In this document: positions 1 through 8,643 of the stretch, in pieces | Position numbering within the stretch: position 1 is the first letter of the stretch | Layout: every line of letters starts with the position of its first letter | Virus record (IMG/VR): IMGVR_UViG_3300027973_000164 | Span: 1 to 29,585 of that record | Strand: one strand, 5' to 3' | Length of the DNA: 29,585 bases | From: a virus | Position numbers and translations under genes: made by a program | The notes under the pieces: model-generated | Databases searched by the model: none | Told to the model about the DNA's origin: nothing | The model's input: only the letters and a program-made list of their open reading frames with translations

Positions 1-188
1 CGGATTAGATGCAGATTGGCATCACTACTTAATTAACTTTTTAAATAGCGGAGCTGCACCATGTGCAACACCTATAGCTGTATTCAAAGCAGCAGATGAA
101 TGCAGATTTGATAAGATAAGATTAGGATGGACCAATAGCAGAGGTGGATGGGACTATTTCAATTTTACTAAACGCTCTGAGGAAAATT
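1..188. repeat. Left copy of terminal direct repeat (circular overlap)
   Basis: Bases 1-188 match 29398-29585 at 187 of 188 positions; the difference is A at 127 against C at 29524. Both repeat boundaries coincide with the window ends, and a tail gene reads in frame from one end into the other. This fits a circular or circularly permuted assembly with a unit of about 29,397 bp. The variant changes GGA to GGC and leaves glycine unchanged, which suggests population variation. A fixed physical terminal repeat cannot be excluded. Confidence 0.93.
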
Positions 189-526
189 ACTCAGTGGAAC
201 GAAAGCGCTACAGAAAGGTAGTAGGTAACTACGGCACTGCAGATGCAGGCGAGGCGTTTGGATTTAACACATACGATAGAGGTCTAACTGAGCGCAGCCC
301 ATTCGTTGAAAAGATGATGCGTATTAGAACTGACTTTTTAACTGAGGGGCAATTTGAATACTTAAAGAATCTAATCTACAGCGAATCAGTTTACATCATT
401 AATCCTGATGGTAGTGCTACACCTGTGCTAATAGATAGCAATAACTACACTGCTGTTAAGAGCCGAAGCTCACGTAAAACAGATTTAGAATTGATGTTAA
501 AATTCAGTAACGATTATACAGCATGA
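2..526 (+). CDS. Tail-tip structural protein, C-terminal part (gene continues from right end)
   Basis: The frame is open from base 2 to the TGA at 524-526. It is the same frame (offset 29,397, a multiple of three) as the gene starting at 28643, so the ATG at 194 is internal. Joined across the ends, the protein is about 426 residues. The C-terminal part (NTYDRGLTERSPFVEKM, then a segment ending KSRSSRKTDLELMLKFS) resembles conserved baseplate or tail-tip proteins that precede the large tail protein in Bacteroidetes siphophages. That is recognition by pattern, not a database match. It overlaps the next gene by 4 nt (ATGA), which suggests coupled translation. No enzymatic motif is seen. Confidence 0.75.
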   Translation, partial: GLDADWHHYLINFLNSGAAPCATPIAVFKAADECRFDKIRLGWTNSRGGWDYFNFTKRSEENYSVERKRYRKVVGNYGTADAGEAFGFNTYDRGLTERSPFVEKMMRIRTDFLTEGQFEYLKNLIYSESVYIINPDGSATPVLIDSNNYTAVKSRSSRKTDLELMLKFSNDYTA

Positions 527-3500
527 GGCCAACAGTAATACTAACGGTTAAGGCAAGCAATGGAGCTGCAGTAGTGGTAGACTTGTATGAGAATGAGAGC
601 ATAAGCTACTCATCTAACTTTAACAGCGTATCTGAGTTTACTACCAGGGGAGCATTCTCAAGAGAGTTTAGAATACCTGCAACGAAAGCTAACGTAGATT
701 TCTTTGGGCAGCAGTACAACGTAAATCTGCTTAATGATGACACTACTCAGATTAATGTGCTACGCAAGATAGAGGCAACTCTATCAGTAGATACCTTACC
801 CATTGCAGAGGGGCACATACAATTTAAGCAAGCCATCACTCAGCAGGGCAAGATGCATGAATTTGTTATAGCATTCTTTGGTGAGACTATTGACTTAGCT
901 CGCAGTGTGGGAGATAAGATGCTCAAAGAATTAGACTACACTGATTTAGCTCATGAGAATACTTATGAGAATGTAAACTTAATTAACGAAGGTACTTTAT
1001 TTGATAAGGCTATTTGCTACACGCTAACGGATAAGGGGCAGAATTGGAGTGAGGATAGCACAGTAACAAGCAGACGAATCTTTAGCTCGGTTAATCCTAT
1101 CTATACCGGAGAGCTCACTTTAGCTCTTCAGGCTAAATGGCTACTAAATAAAATTATTACAGAGGCAGGCTTTACCTATAGCGCCACTACAATAGATGAC
1201 GAGTTAGTAAAGATGTATATTCCCTACATTACAGGTCCAAGAACTGAGGGATTAAGTAATGATGAGGCAAGATTTAAGGTGGAATTTGCTGCAGATACTG
1301 CCTTTACAATTAATATTCAAGGTGATCAGAGTGATTATTACAAACAGCTTACAGGATGGACTGAAATAAGTGATCCGTCTGCCAGCTGGGCAGCTAATGC
1401 ATATACTGCACAGGGCAGCTTTCAAGCGAATTTCGAAATAGATTTAAATATTGAAGTAGATACTACAGGCTATTCTGCAGATACTCAGCATGTTTATGAT
1501 ATCATGTGGAAGAGAGTAAGAAGTGGCACTGAGTTATTCTTTCCGTTTCCTTTATCTATGGGAGTAGGTCCTACATCTCTGCAATATACCCAAGGTATAG
1601 GATGGCAGCCTACTACTCCTATCAATCCATTTAACGTAGCAAGCAACTTTCAATTAGACGTGCAGCAAGGTGATGTTTATACTTTATACATCTTTGCTCA
1701 TGCAGGCAGCTCACAAGCTGTAGAGATTAAAGCGGATAGTTACGCTGCATTTAGTTACGTTAGTGGATTAAGCTATGCCTATCCAGTGCAAATAGCTAAC
1801 AATGCACCTGAGATGAAGCAGGTAGATTACCTCAGAGATATTCTTAAGATGTTTAACGCTGTATTGGTACCTAATCCAAACTTACCTAATGCTGTTGAGA
1901 TTATTCCAATGGTAGAGTATTTGGGTAGTGGAGATGATTACGATTGGACAGGTAAGTTAGACCTATCAAAAGATATAGTATTAACTCCTGCAGCAGACAT
2001 CAGAAAGAGACTGTTGAAGTGGAGCTATAAAGAGCAGGGAGATTTCTTTAATGCTAAGTATAAGACAGGAGCACAACGTATCTATGGTGAGCTTAGGCTT
2101 ACTGATCCAGGCAATGATTTTAGCACTAACGATTACACTGTTGAGTTAACCTTTGGCGCATCACCATGCGACTTAATACCTAACACTAATTACGTAATCC
2201 CAAAATACTTTAATGAGAAGGGTGAATTTATGACACCTGGACCGAGAATACTTTATAGAAGAGATGCAGCTGAAGATGCTGTAGTAATGGTGTATGATGA
2301 GGTAGCAGAAGATGCGAGCTTTACAATTATACCACTACTCTGCCATTACAAATCTATCCCAACTGCAATAGGTACAAATGATTTAAATTTTGGTCAAGAG
2401 ATTCCTCCGCATCCAATAGAAGTAATGCCATTACACACGCTATTTGATAGATATTGGAGGCAGTATATTGCAGAGCTATACGATTCAGAGCAGAAGATAA
2501 TGGAAGCTTATTTTAAGCTTAGCGTAACTGATGTATTTGGGTTAAAGTTTAACGATAAGATTTGGATTAAGGATAGCTTTTGGAGAGTCATAGAATTAAC
2601 TGATTACATAGTAGCCGATGAGCAAGTAACTAAGTGCAAGCTTATCCGATTGCTTGACATCGGAGCGTTATGCCAATACACACCGTCTAATGTAAACATA
2701 AGCACAGGAGCAGTAGAGTTTTTAGATTACGATGGGGATACAAGCTACGGCTCACAGGAATGCTGCGAGTTTTATGGCTATACATGGAGTACAGATAAAG
2801 GCAGATGCTACGCTACAACTGTAACCAATGGAACAGGCGGTATAATTAGCAGCCCTAATAACGTAGGCGGTAGTAATATCACCAACACAAGTGGTAATCA
2901 AAAAAGCGCTACCGGTATGGGTAACGTAAACAGAGGTGAGATAGAGAATAATAACGAGCGCATTTTTGTTAGTGGCTTAGGTCATGGCATTAGTCCTAAC
3001 AATAACTACTCTCAAGCTATGGGTTACCGTAACTTCATTAGACCTAACTTAGAAGGTACTGCTGTTATGGGCAGATGGGCAGAAGCAGATGTTAGAGGTG
3101 TACACTTTGGCGGTGGCACTTGGTGGGATGGTACCTCAGACTTTGGAACAACAATACCAGGGCGCTCACAACATGGCTTTATACAGCTCATGGGTTTAGG
3201 CGAGCTTACTGCTAATCCAACTCAAGTAGATTTATTCTTAGACGGCATTGATAACGGCACTATAGCTATGCCTACTGAGAGCGTTTGGATGGTAAAGGTT
3301 TACATCTCTATCATGGAATATGATTACAACGTAACTGATTTTACAGGCAAGGTAGCAAGCTTAGAATTTAGTACTATGATTTGGAAAGATAAAGTAACTC
3401 AATACAGCTCTACTCCTGTTTTAGTTAATCAGTTTAATAGCGGGTGGGGTAGCGGTCTATTTAACTTATACATGCCTGTTGTTAGCAATAAGATAGCACC

Positions 3501-3594
3501 TTATGTAAAAGCTACAGTAGTAGGTAAAACTGCAGTAATCAGCGCAACGATTCAATACACTCAATCTAAATTCCAACGTACACCTATAATATGA
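523..3594 (+). CDS. Large tail-tip / baseplate protein (1023 aa)
   Basis: This is the largest protein in the window. The N-terminal region (residues ~1-120) includes FTTRGAFSREFRIPATKAN, a pattern I associate with large tail proteins of Bacteroidetes siphophages, where the protein probably forms the baseplate hub or tip. A Cys-rich spot near residues 745-765 (QECCEFYGYTW then GRCYA) separates the body from a Gly/Asn-rich linker. The C-terminal ~200 residues contain NYSQAMGYRNF and NLEGTAVMGRWAEA, similar to the head repeats of trimeric adhesins, so this end may face the host. The gene overlaps its neighbours by 4 nt on both sides. The tail role is well supported by context; hub versus fibre function is inference. 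Confidence 0.75.
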   Translation: MRPTVILTVKASNGAAVVVDLYENESISYSSNFNSVSEFTTRGAFSREFRIPATKANVDFFGQQYNVNLLNDDTTQINVLRKIEATLSVDTLPIAEGHIQFKQAITQQGKMHEFVIAFFGETIDLARSVGDKMLKELDYTDLAHENTYENVNLINEGTLFDKAICYTLTDKGQNWSEDSTVTSRRIFSSVNPIYTGELTLALQAKWLLNKIITEAGFTYSATTIDDELVKMYIPYITGPRTEGLSNDEARFKVEFAADTAFTINIQGDQSDYYKQLTGWTEISDPSASWAANAYTAQGSFQANFEIDLNIEVDTTGYSADTQHVYDIMWKRVRSGTELFFPFPLSMGVGPTSLQYTQGIGWQPTTPINPFNVASNFQLDVQQGDVYTLYIFAHAGSSQAVEIKADSYAAFSYVSGLSYAYPVQIANNAPEMKQVDYLRDILKMFNAVLVPNPNLPNAVEIIPMVEYLGSGDDYDWTGKLDLSKDIVLTPAADIRKRLLKWSYKEQGDFFNAKYKTGAQRIYGELRLTDPGNDFSTNDYTVELTFGASPCDLIPNTNYVIPKYFNEKGEFMTPGPRILYRRDAAEDAVVMVYDEVAEDASFTIIPLLCHYKSIPTAIGTNDLNFGQEIPPHPIEVMPLHTLFDRYWRQYIAELYDSEQKIMEAYFKLSVTDVFGLKFNDKIWIKDSFWRVIELTDYIVADEQVTKCKLIRLLDIGALCQYTPSNVNISTGAVEFLDYDGDTSYGSQECCEFYGYTWSTDKGRCYATTVTNGTGGIISSPNNVGGSNITNTSGNQKSATGMGNVNRGEIENNNERIFVSGLGHGISPNNNYSQAMGYRNFIRPNLEGTAVMGRWAEADVRGVHFGGGTWWDGTSDFGTTIPGRSQHGFIQLMGLGELTANPTQVDLFLDGIDNGTIAMPTESVWMVKVYISIMEYDYNVTDFTGKVASLEFSTMIWKDKVTQYSSTPVLVNQFNSGWGSGLFNLYMPVVSNKIAPYVKATVVGKTAVISATIQYTQSKFQRTPII

Positions 3595-3788
3595 AAAATC
3601 CACAAAATGATATAATACTTAGTATGACTTTACTTAGATCAGGCGTGCAGGGCAAGAGCAAAGAGTTTAAGCAGGCTGTAGGTAGCTATCATGCTAAGCG
3701 CAAAGTGTGGCAAATAAGAGCTATTAATTACACTATATTAATAACGGGCATAGGTTTAATAGCACTAACAATTTACAGCGCACTATAA
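3591..3788 (+). CDS. Small putative membrane protein before the tape measure
   Basis: A 65-residue basic protein with one hydrophobic segment near the C-terminus (INYTILITGIGLIALTIYSAL). It overlaps the tail-tip gene upstream by 4 nt (ATGA) and shares its last base with the tape-measure start (TAATG), so it is almost certainly translated within the tail operon. I do not recognise the family. A single C-terminal membrane helix beside the tape measure could fit a role in DNA ejection or tail-tip assembly, but that is only positional reasoning. Confidence 0.6.
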   Translation: MKNPQNDIILSMTLLRSGVQGKSKEFKQAVGSYHAKRKVWQIRAINYTILITGIGLIALTIYSAL

Positions 3789-5803
3789 TGGCTACACAAG
3801 AAATGATATTAAAGCTTTCATTTGATGATGAGGGTACGTTTACAGGATTAGAGGATATTAATCAGGAGCTTGAGAAAGTAAATGATAGTACGAAAGCGGT
3901 AGAGAAATCTACTAAGACTCTAAAAGCTCAATATGCTGAGCTTAAGAAACAGCAAGATCAATTCGATCCAGGTACAAAAAAATTCCAAGAGCTATCCGTT
4001 CAGATGGGTGAGCTTAAGGATAGGATGAATGATGCTGCTGATGCTGTTAAGGGAAATACAGGCCCAGCTATTGAAGGAGCGCGTGCATCATTCGGATTAA
4101 TGGGTGAGCAGATGATGAACTTAGATTTCGAAGGTCTAAGCCAATCACTTAACTTAGTTAGTGGTAACTTAGCTAGGCTTAAGCCTGAAGATATTAGCAA
4201 AGGTTTAAAGTCAATGGCCGAAGCTGGAGTTAATGCGTTTAAAGCGTTAGGTAAGGCTATCATGGCTAATCCATTATTATTAGTGGCGGGAATAATTATA
4301 GCTATTGCTATGAATTTTGATAGGCTTATTAAGTTATTCCCATCTCTTGAAAACGCACTAACAGGAATAGATGAGCAGCAAAGGAATATAGCTAAAAATG
4401 CTCAGGCTACAGCAGATGCATCTAAGAAAACTTATGATAATTCAGCTTTGCAAGAAAACTCTTTAAGGCTGCAGGGTAAAAGTGAAAAAGAGATACTTCA
4501 AATTAAGATGAAGAAACTTGAGACATCTATAAAAGATGCTTGGGTTAATTTAGAAATACAAGAGAAACAAGCTCAGTCACAGATAGACGCGAGTAAGCGA
4601 AATGCTGAATTACTACAACAAATAGTGAGAGGAGCATTAGAGTTAAGTGCAGTAGGATTAAGAATGTTATCCGCTCCAATAGATTTAGTTTTAGCTACTG
4701 CTAATAAGGTATCTGAAACATTGGGATTTGGAAAAATAACAGCTATTAATCTTAATGATGAAATAACTAAACTTACAGAGGCAGGCAGTAAGATGGTTAC
4801 TGAATTACTTATTGATCCTGTAGCTCAAGAGGCAGAGCTTAAAGCTTCTTTTGAGAAGCAGAGGCATGAGGTAGAACAGATGACTAGTGATTACCAAGGC
4901 TTTCAACTGTCTATTCAAAAGATGGATGCTGATGCTCAAAAAGAAAAAGATAAACTTGCTGAAGATGATGCTGCTAAACGAGCTGAAAGAGATAAAAATA
5001 GATTGGCTTACGAAAAGCAAACAAGAGAAGATTTATTAAATGAAGAGGAAAGATTAGCAGAGGAAGCTTATCAATTAACATTAACAGCTCAAGAGAAAGA
5101 AATAGATGCAGTTCGAAATAAATATTTTGAGCTGATTAATCTTGCTGAGGAAGGTAGTGCACAACAGTTATTATTTGTAGATGCTCAAGCTAAAGCCGAA
5201 GCAGAAATTGTAAAGAAATATGCTGATGAAGCTAAAGCTGCTGAGCTCAAAGCAGATAATGAAGCTGCAGAAAGAAGGCTTAAAGAAATAGATGATGAAA
5301 AAAAGAAGGAGGAAGCAAAAGCAGCTATACGCATGGCTAACATTCAGGCAGGCTTTGAAATGGCTTCACTTGGATTAGATGCATTAATGAATTTAAATGA
5401 GGCGGCTGCTAAGGGAGATGAGGCTAGCCAGCGTAAGACTTTTGAGCGTAACAAGTTAATGCAGAAAGCTCAAGCTACTATAGCCATGGCTGCAGGAATA
5501 GTTCAACAGTTAGCTGTACCACAAGATCAGTTAACCGGTATGAATTTCGTTAAGGCAGCAGCGTTAGCAGCAGCAGGAATAGCTAACATAGTTAAGATTA
5601 ATCAAACGCAATTCCAAGGTAATAGCAGCCCAAGCGCTGGTAATCTAAATACACCAACAGGCACCAACGCACCTGCTGTAGATTTCAGCGGAGCTAATAT
5701 GCAAGTTAATGCACCTGGTTCTACTGAGACCTATGTGTTAGCAGGTAACGTAGCAAACGCATTAGAGGCACGCCAAAAGATAATAGACCAATCACATTTA
5801 TAG
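3788..5803 (+). CDS. Tail tape measure protein
   Basis: 671 residues, predominantly helical. The N-terminal coiled-coil (~25-95) is rich in Lys, Glu and Gln. A hydrophobic segment lies around residues 155-175 (IMANPLLLVAGIIIAIAM). A long charged coiled-coil (~385-555) with many KAEAE-type runs follows, then Ala-rich helices and a low-complexity end. This architecture and the position in the tail operon are typical of tape measures, which set tail length and span the tail lumen. Using the general ratio of about 0.15 nm per residue, the tail would be near 100 nm (inference). Unusually, the chaperone-like gene lies several kilobases upstream across the circle instead of immediately before it. 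Confidence 0.85.
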   Translation: MATQEMILKLSFDDEGTFTGLEDINQELEKVNDSTKAVEKSTKTLKAQYAELKKQQDQFDPGTKKFQELSVQMGELKDRMNDAADAVKGNTGPAIEGARASFGLMGEQMMNLDFEGLSQSLNLVSGNLARLKPEDISKGLKSMAEAGVNAFKALGKAIMANPLLLVAGIIIAIAMNFDRLIKLFPSLENALTGIDEQQRNIAKNAQATADASKKTYDNSALQENSLRLQGKSEKEILQIKMKKLETSIKDAWVNLEIQEKQAQSQIDASKRNAELLQQIVRGALELSAVGLRMLSAPIDLVLATANKVSETLGFGKITAINLNDEITKLTEAGSKMVTELLIDPVAQEAELKASFEKQRHEVEQMTSDYQGFQLSIQKMDADAQKEKDKLAEDDAAKRAERDKNRLAYEKQTREDLLNEEERLAEEAYQLTLTAQEKEIDAVRNKYFELINLAEEGSAQQLLFVDAQAKAEAEIVKKYADEAKAAELKADNEAAERRLKEIDDEKKKEEAKAAIRMANIQAGFEMASLGLDALMNLNEAAAKGDEASQRKTFERNKLMQKAQATIAMAAGIVQQLAVPQDQLTGMNFVKAAALAAAGIANIVKINQTQFQGNSSPSAGNLNTPTGTNAPAVDFSGANMQVNAPGSTETYVLAGNVANALEARQKIIDQSHL

Positions 5804-5808
5804 AATTT

Positions 5809-5816
5809 TTCCACTA
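5809..5816 (+). promoter_or_regulatory. TTCCACTA intergenic motif, copy 1
   Basis: The octamer TTCCACTA lies 5 nt after the tape-measure stop and 16 nt before the protease ATG, preceded by a T run. The same octamer occurs at 6434, 17745 and 25246, each time just after a stop codon in a short gap. Its function is unknown. Confidence 0.45.
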
Positions 5817-5832
5817 CTAAAAAACAAAGCAC

Positions 5833-6429
5833 ATGAATGATAAATTGAAGTTAATAGAGTACGGCTTAGGAGAAGAAGAGGATAACATGGGGGTGTATGC
5901 AGTAAGTTTGGTAAGCGAGCCTGCCATAATGGTGGATTTCGTTGCGCTCTCTAAAGCGCATTTGTTATTAGCTCAAGTAGAGGATGGAGAGAAGCGCATG
6001 CTCTACGGTCCTGCGCTCATTCCTAATCAGCCTATAGTTAGATATGATGGTAATGGCGAAAAGTATTACATCACATATTCTACACAGACTATTGAGCAGA
6101 CAGCTCAGGAATTCCTTAAACGTAACATGCACCATAACCATACTATCCAGCACGAGATGCCTGTAAATAATCTTACAGTAGTAGAGTCATGGGTTACTAT
6201 GGGTGCTCATGATAAGAGCATGAACTTAGGCTTTGACTTGCCTGAAGGCACTTGGATGATAGGGGTAAAAGTAGATGATGAAGCTACATGGCAAGCTGTA
6301 AAGAATGGCGAGGTTAAAGGCTTTTCAATAGAAGGATGGTTTGCTCCAATGAGTGAAACTCAAGTACAAGAGAAAGACTTAGAGAAGCTATTAGCTGAAT
6401 TAGCTGAGCAGCTTGAAATGAATTTGTAA
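5833..6429 (+). CDS. XkdF-like prohead protease
   Basis: 198 residues. The middle holds a His-rich segment (NMHHNHTIQHE, residues ~98-108), and a conserved-looking FSIEGWF motif follows at ~164-170. The spacing and the motif match the XkdF-type phage serine protease family, which cuts scaffold or capsid N-termini during head maturation. The Ser in FSIEG and one of the upstream His residues are the likely catalytic pair (inference from the family). It sits directly before the scaffold candidate and the major capsid gene, the standard place for a prohead protease. The leader is A-rich (AAAAAACAAAGCAC) with no Shine-Dalgarno site. Confidence 0.75.
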   Translation: MNDKLKLIEYGLGEEEDNMGVYAVSLVSEPAIMVDFVALSKAHLLLAQVEDGEKRMLYGPALIPNQPIVRYDGNGEKYYITYSTQTIEQTAQEFLKRNMHHNHTIQHEMPVNNLTVVESWVTMGAHDKSMNLGFDLPEGTWMIGVKVDDEATWQAVKNGEVKGFSIEGWFAPMSETQVQEKDLEKLLAELAEQLEMNL

Positions 6430-6433
6430 TTTT

Positions 6434-6441
6434 TTCCACTA
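6434..6441 (+). promoter_or_regulatory. TTCCACTA intergenic motif, copy 2
   Basis: Second copy of the octamer, 5 nt after the protease stop and 13 nt before the next ATG, again preceded by T residues and followed by an A-rich leader. The arrangement is almost identical to copy 1. Confidence 0.45.
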
Positions 6442-6454
6442 ATAAATATAACAC

Positions 6455-7036
6455 ATGAACATGATTCAAGACATTCTAAACAAATTCACTCCGATGCTGA
6501 GCAAGCACGGAATTAAGCTATCAGTAGAAGAGACTACTGCACCGGAAGTTACTCAGGTAGTAATGGCTGCAGAAGGAGCTTTAGCTGATGGCACCATGAT
6601 CTACTCAAGTGCTGATGCATTTGCAGAAGGGGTAGATGTATTCGTAATGGATGCAGATGGCAATCCTACACCTCTTGCTGATGGTGAATACACAATGGAT
6701 AACGGTATGACTATCGTGGTTGCAGCAGGGGTAATTGAGTCAATGGCTGAGGCTATTACTGAAGAGCCAATATCACCTGCAGATGCAGTAGCTCAAGAGG
6801 TAGCTGAAAGCTATTCTAAAGAGCAAGTAGAAGGATTGTTGAATAACATCATCACTGAATTCGAAGCTAAGCTAAGTGCTGCAGAAGCTAAGATCACTGA
6901 GCTTTCTAAAGCACCGGCTGCGACAACTGTAAAGCAGGCACGTCAAGCTGCACCGCAAGCACCTTTAAACATTACAGCAATGAGTAACATCGAAGATAGA
7001 ACTCGTGCTATAGTAGCAAGATACAAAAACAACTAA
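6455..7036 (+). CDS. Probable capsid scaffold / head assembly protein
   Basis: 193 residues, acidic, Ala/Glu-rich. A small beta-like region around residues 45-95 (DGTMIYSSADAFAEGVDVF, then GEYTMDNGMTIVV) is followed by a predicted coiled-coil (~120-152, with EAKLSAAEAKITELSKA) and a flexible Ala/Pro/Gln tail ending in a short helical segment. Scaffold proteins commonly show an acidic coiled-coil body and a basic C-terminal capsid-binding helix. Here the last ~20 residues (EDRTRAIVARYKNN) are basic. Its position between the protease and the major capsid gene supports this. The family is not recognised outright. Confidence 0.6.
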   Translation: MNMIQDILNKFTPMLSKHGIKLSVEETTAPEVTQVVMAAEGALADGTMIYSSADAFAEGVDVFVMDADGNPTPLADGEYTMDNGMTIVVAAGVIESMAEAITEEPISPADAVAQEVAESYSKEQVEGLLNNIITEFEAKLSAAEAKITELSKAPAATTVKQARQAAPQAPLNITAMSNIEDRTRAIVARYKNN

Positions 7037-7060
7037 AAACAAAAACAAAAACAAAACAAA
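7037..7060 (+). promoter_or_regulatory. A-rich (CAAAA-repeat) translation leader of the capsid gene
   Basis: The 24 nt between the scaffold stop and the capsid ATG consist only of A and C, as repeated CAAAA/CAAAAA units. There is no Shine-Dalgarno sequence. Strong Bacteroidetes genes often rely on A-rich unstructured leaders, so this probably gives high translation of the capsid protein. Confidence 0.6.
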
Positions 7061-7984
7061 ATGGCTGATAACTTGACCATCACCTCAACCTACGCTGGCG
7101 AATTAGCGCTACCGTACATCGCAGCTGCTGTCCTTTCAGGGGATACTATTGCAAACAATTACATCAGTGTTAAAGAGAACGTAAAGTACAAAGCTGTACT
7201 TAAGATTCTTGCTTCAACAGGATTAGTTAAAGCTGCTACTTGCGACTTTGACAACTCTACTTCTACCTTAGCTTTAACTGAGAAGGTATTAACGGTTACT
7301 GACCTTATGGTTAATATCCAACTTTGCAAAGCAGAATTTACAAAAGATTGGGAAGCTTCTCAAACAGGACGTGGATTCATCAACGATGTAGTTCCTGCTA
7401 ACTTCTCTGACTTTTTGATTTCTCACTTAGCTGCTAAGGTTGCTCAAGAGATTGAGTGCAATATTTGGAAAGGTAACTGGCCATCTTCAGGATTCACAGG
7501 ATTCAACGGATTACAATACTTAATTGATGCCGGTAAAGGTGGTACACCGGATGTTGACTTTACAACTTCTTTGGATGCTACTAACGTAATTGATAAATTG
7601 CAATTATGTACAGATGCATTGCCTGCTACATTGGTAGGTTCACCTGATTTGAAGATCTACGTTAACCGTAAGACTGCACAGTTATACCGTCAAGCTTTGG
7701 CTACTGCAGGTTACTTGATGACTTACCAAGGTACTGCTACATTCCCATTGACATTTAATGGTTATGATGTGTATGTTTGCCCGGGTATCTCTGACTCAGT
7801 AGTTATCTTAGCTACACGTGAGAACTTAGTGTTCGGAACTGATTTGAATTCAGATTTCAACGAGGTGAAAGTTGTAGATATGAGCTTCACTGATGCATCT
7901 GATAACGTGAGAATGGCTATGCGCTTCCGCGCTGGTGTTCAGTACGCAGTACTTGGTGATATCGTTATCGGATTCGATAACTAA
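7061..7984 (+). CDS. Major capsid protein
   Basis: 307 residues, a usual size for an HK97-fold capsid protein after a separate scaffold. It follows the protease and scaffold genes and has the best leader in the window. Codon use is unlike its neighbours: arginine is mostly CGT or CGC where most other genes use AGA, and Phe, Asn and Asp favour C-ending codons. That is the pattern of a very highly expressed gene. The C-terminal end (VRMAMRFRAGVQYAVLGDIV) fits the last strands of an HK97-like fold. No protein comparison was possible, so the call rests on context, length and codon bias. Confidence 0.8.
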   Translation: MADNLTITSTYAGELALPYIAAAVLSGDTIANNYISVKENVKYKAVLKILASTGLVKAATCDFDNSTSTLALTEKVLTVTDLMVNIQLCKAEFTKDWEASQTGRGFINDVVPANFSDFLISHLAAKVAQEIECNIWKGNWPSSGFTGFNGLQYLIDAGKGGTPDVDFTTSLDATNVIDKLQLCTDALPATLVGSPDLKIYVNRKTAQLYRQALATAGYLMTYQGTATFPLTFNGYDVYVCPGISDSVVILATRENLVFGTDLNSDFNEVKVVDMSFTDASDNVRMAMRFRAGVQYAVLGDIVIGFDN

Positions 7985-8001
7985 ATAATACTCCTTTGTT
8001 A

Positions 8002-8035
8002 AAAGAGTGGGTAAGCTAATAGCTGCCCATTCTTT
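8002..8035 (+). terminator. Hairpin after the capsid gene (weak terminator or mRNA stabiliser)
   Basis: AAAGAGTGGG (8002-8011) pairs with CCCATTCTTT (8026-8035) over ten positions, with one G-U. The loop holds a second small stem, AGCT/AGCT at 8014-8017 and 8021-8024. No U run follows the stem, so it may protect the abundant capsid message or attenuate read-through instead of terminating fully. Confidence 0.6.
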
Positions 8036-8070
8036 GCGAAGAATATTTAACTAAATAAAAAAAAATAATT

Positions 8071-8619
8071 ATGAGCTGTCTAACTACCGCTGGCATATTG
8101 ATTGCATGTAAGGAAGCAATCGGAGGGATAAAAGCCTTATACTTAGGAGATTACGCTACATTCGCTAACACTGCTACTATTGATGGAACAAGTAACTTAG
8201 TTACTGCTCTACCAACAGGAGATGTTTACGAATTTGAGCTACCTAAGCACACAGGATCATTCACAGAAGAAGCTGCTATCAGCATTGAGAATGGCACTGT
8301 ATATTACACTCAAACTGTTGTAGCTATGTTTCATGGCATGACTGCAGCAAGAGCTCTACAATTGCAAAATATATCTAAAGGTCGTAACATATTATTCGTA
8401 CAGGATAATAACAACAACATTTGGATGTGTGGTTACAAAGATGGTGTAGAGGTTACAGCATTTACTACAGCAAGTGGCACAGCCAAGGGAGATATGAGTG
8501 GTTACACTATCACCTTTACAGGCGAAGAGAAAGATAAAGCATATTTGCTTGATGCAGATGGCAATGAAAACGCTTGGAATAACTTTGCATTAGTTACTGT
8601 CGAGCCAGCTACATTGTAA
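8071..8619 (+). CDS. Major tail tube protein
   Basis: 182 residues. The central block YEFELPKHTGSFTEEAAIS followed by ENGTVYYTQTV, and the C-terminal block GDMSGYTITFTGEEKDKAYL, match the pattern I know from tail tube proteins of Bacteroidetes siphophages: an ELPKHTGS-type strand, then a GDMSGY.ITF.G ending. The product would polymerise around the tape measure to form the tail tube. It lies after the capsid gene and before the portal gene, an unusual place for a tube gene. The leader is A-rich (AAATAAAAAAAAATAATT). Confidence is moderate because no alignment could be run. Confidence 0.7.
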   Translation: MSCLTTAGILIACKEAIGGIKALYLGDYATFANTATIDGTSNLVTALPTGDVYEFELPKHTGSFTEEAAISIENGTVYYTQTVVAMFHGMTAARALQLQNISKGRNILFVQDNNNNIWMCGYKDGVEVTAFTTASGTAKGDMSGYTITFTGEEKDKAYLLDADGNENAWNNFALVTVEPATL

Positions 8620-8643
8620 GTAAAATTGTGCTATATTTAAAGC

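Noticed and set aside
194-526. A separate 110-residue gene at the left end
   Set aside because: The frame is open back to base 2 and continues across the circular junction from 28643, so it is the end of a longer gene.
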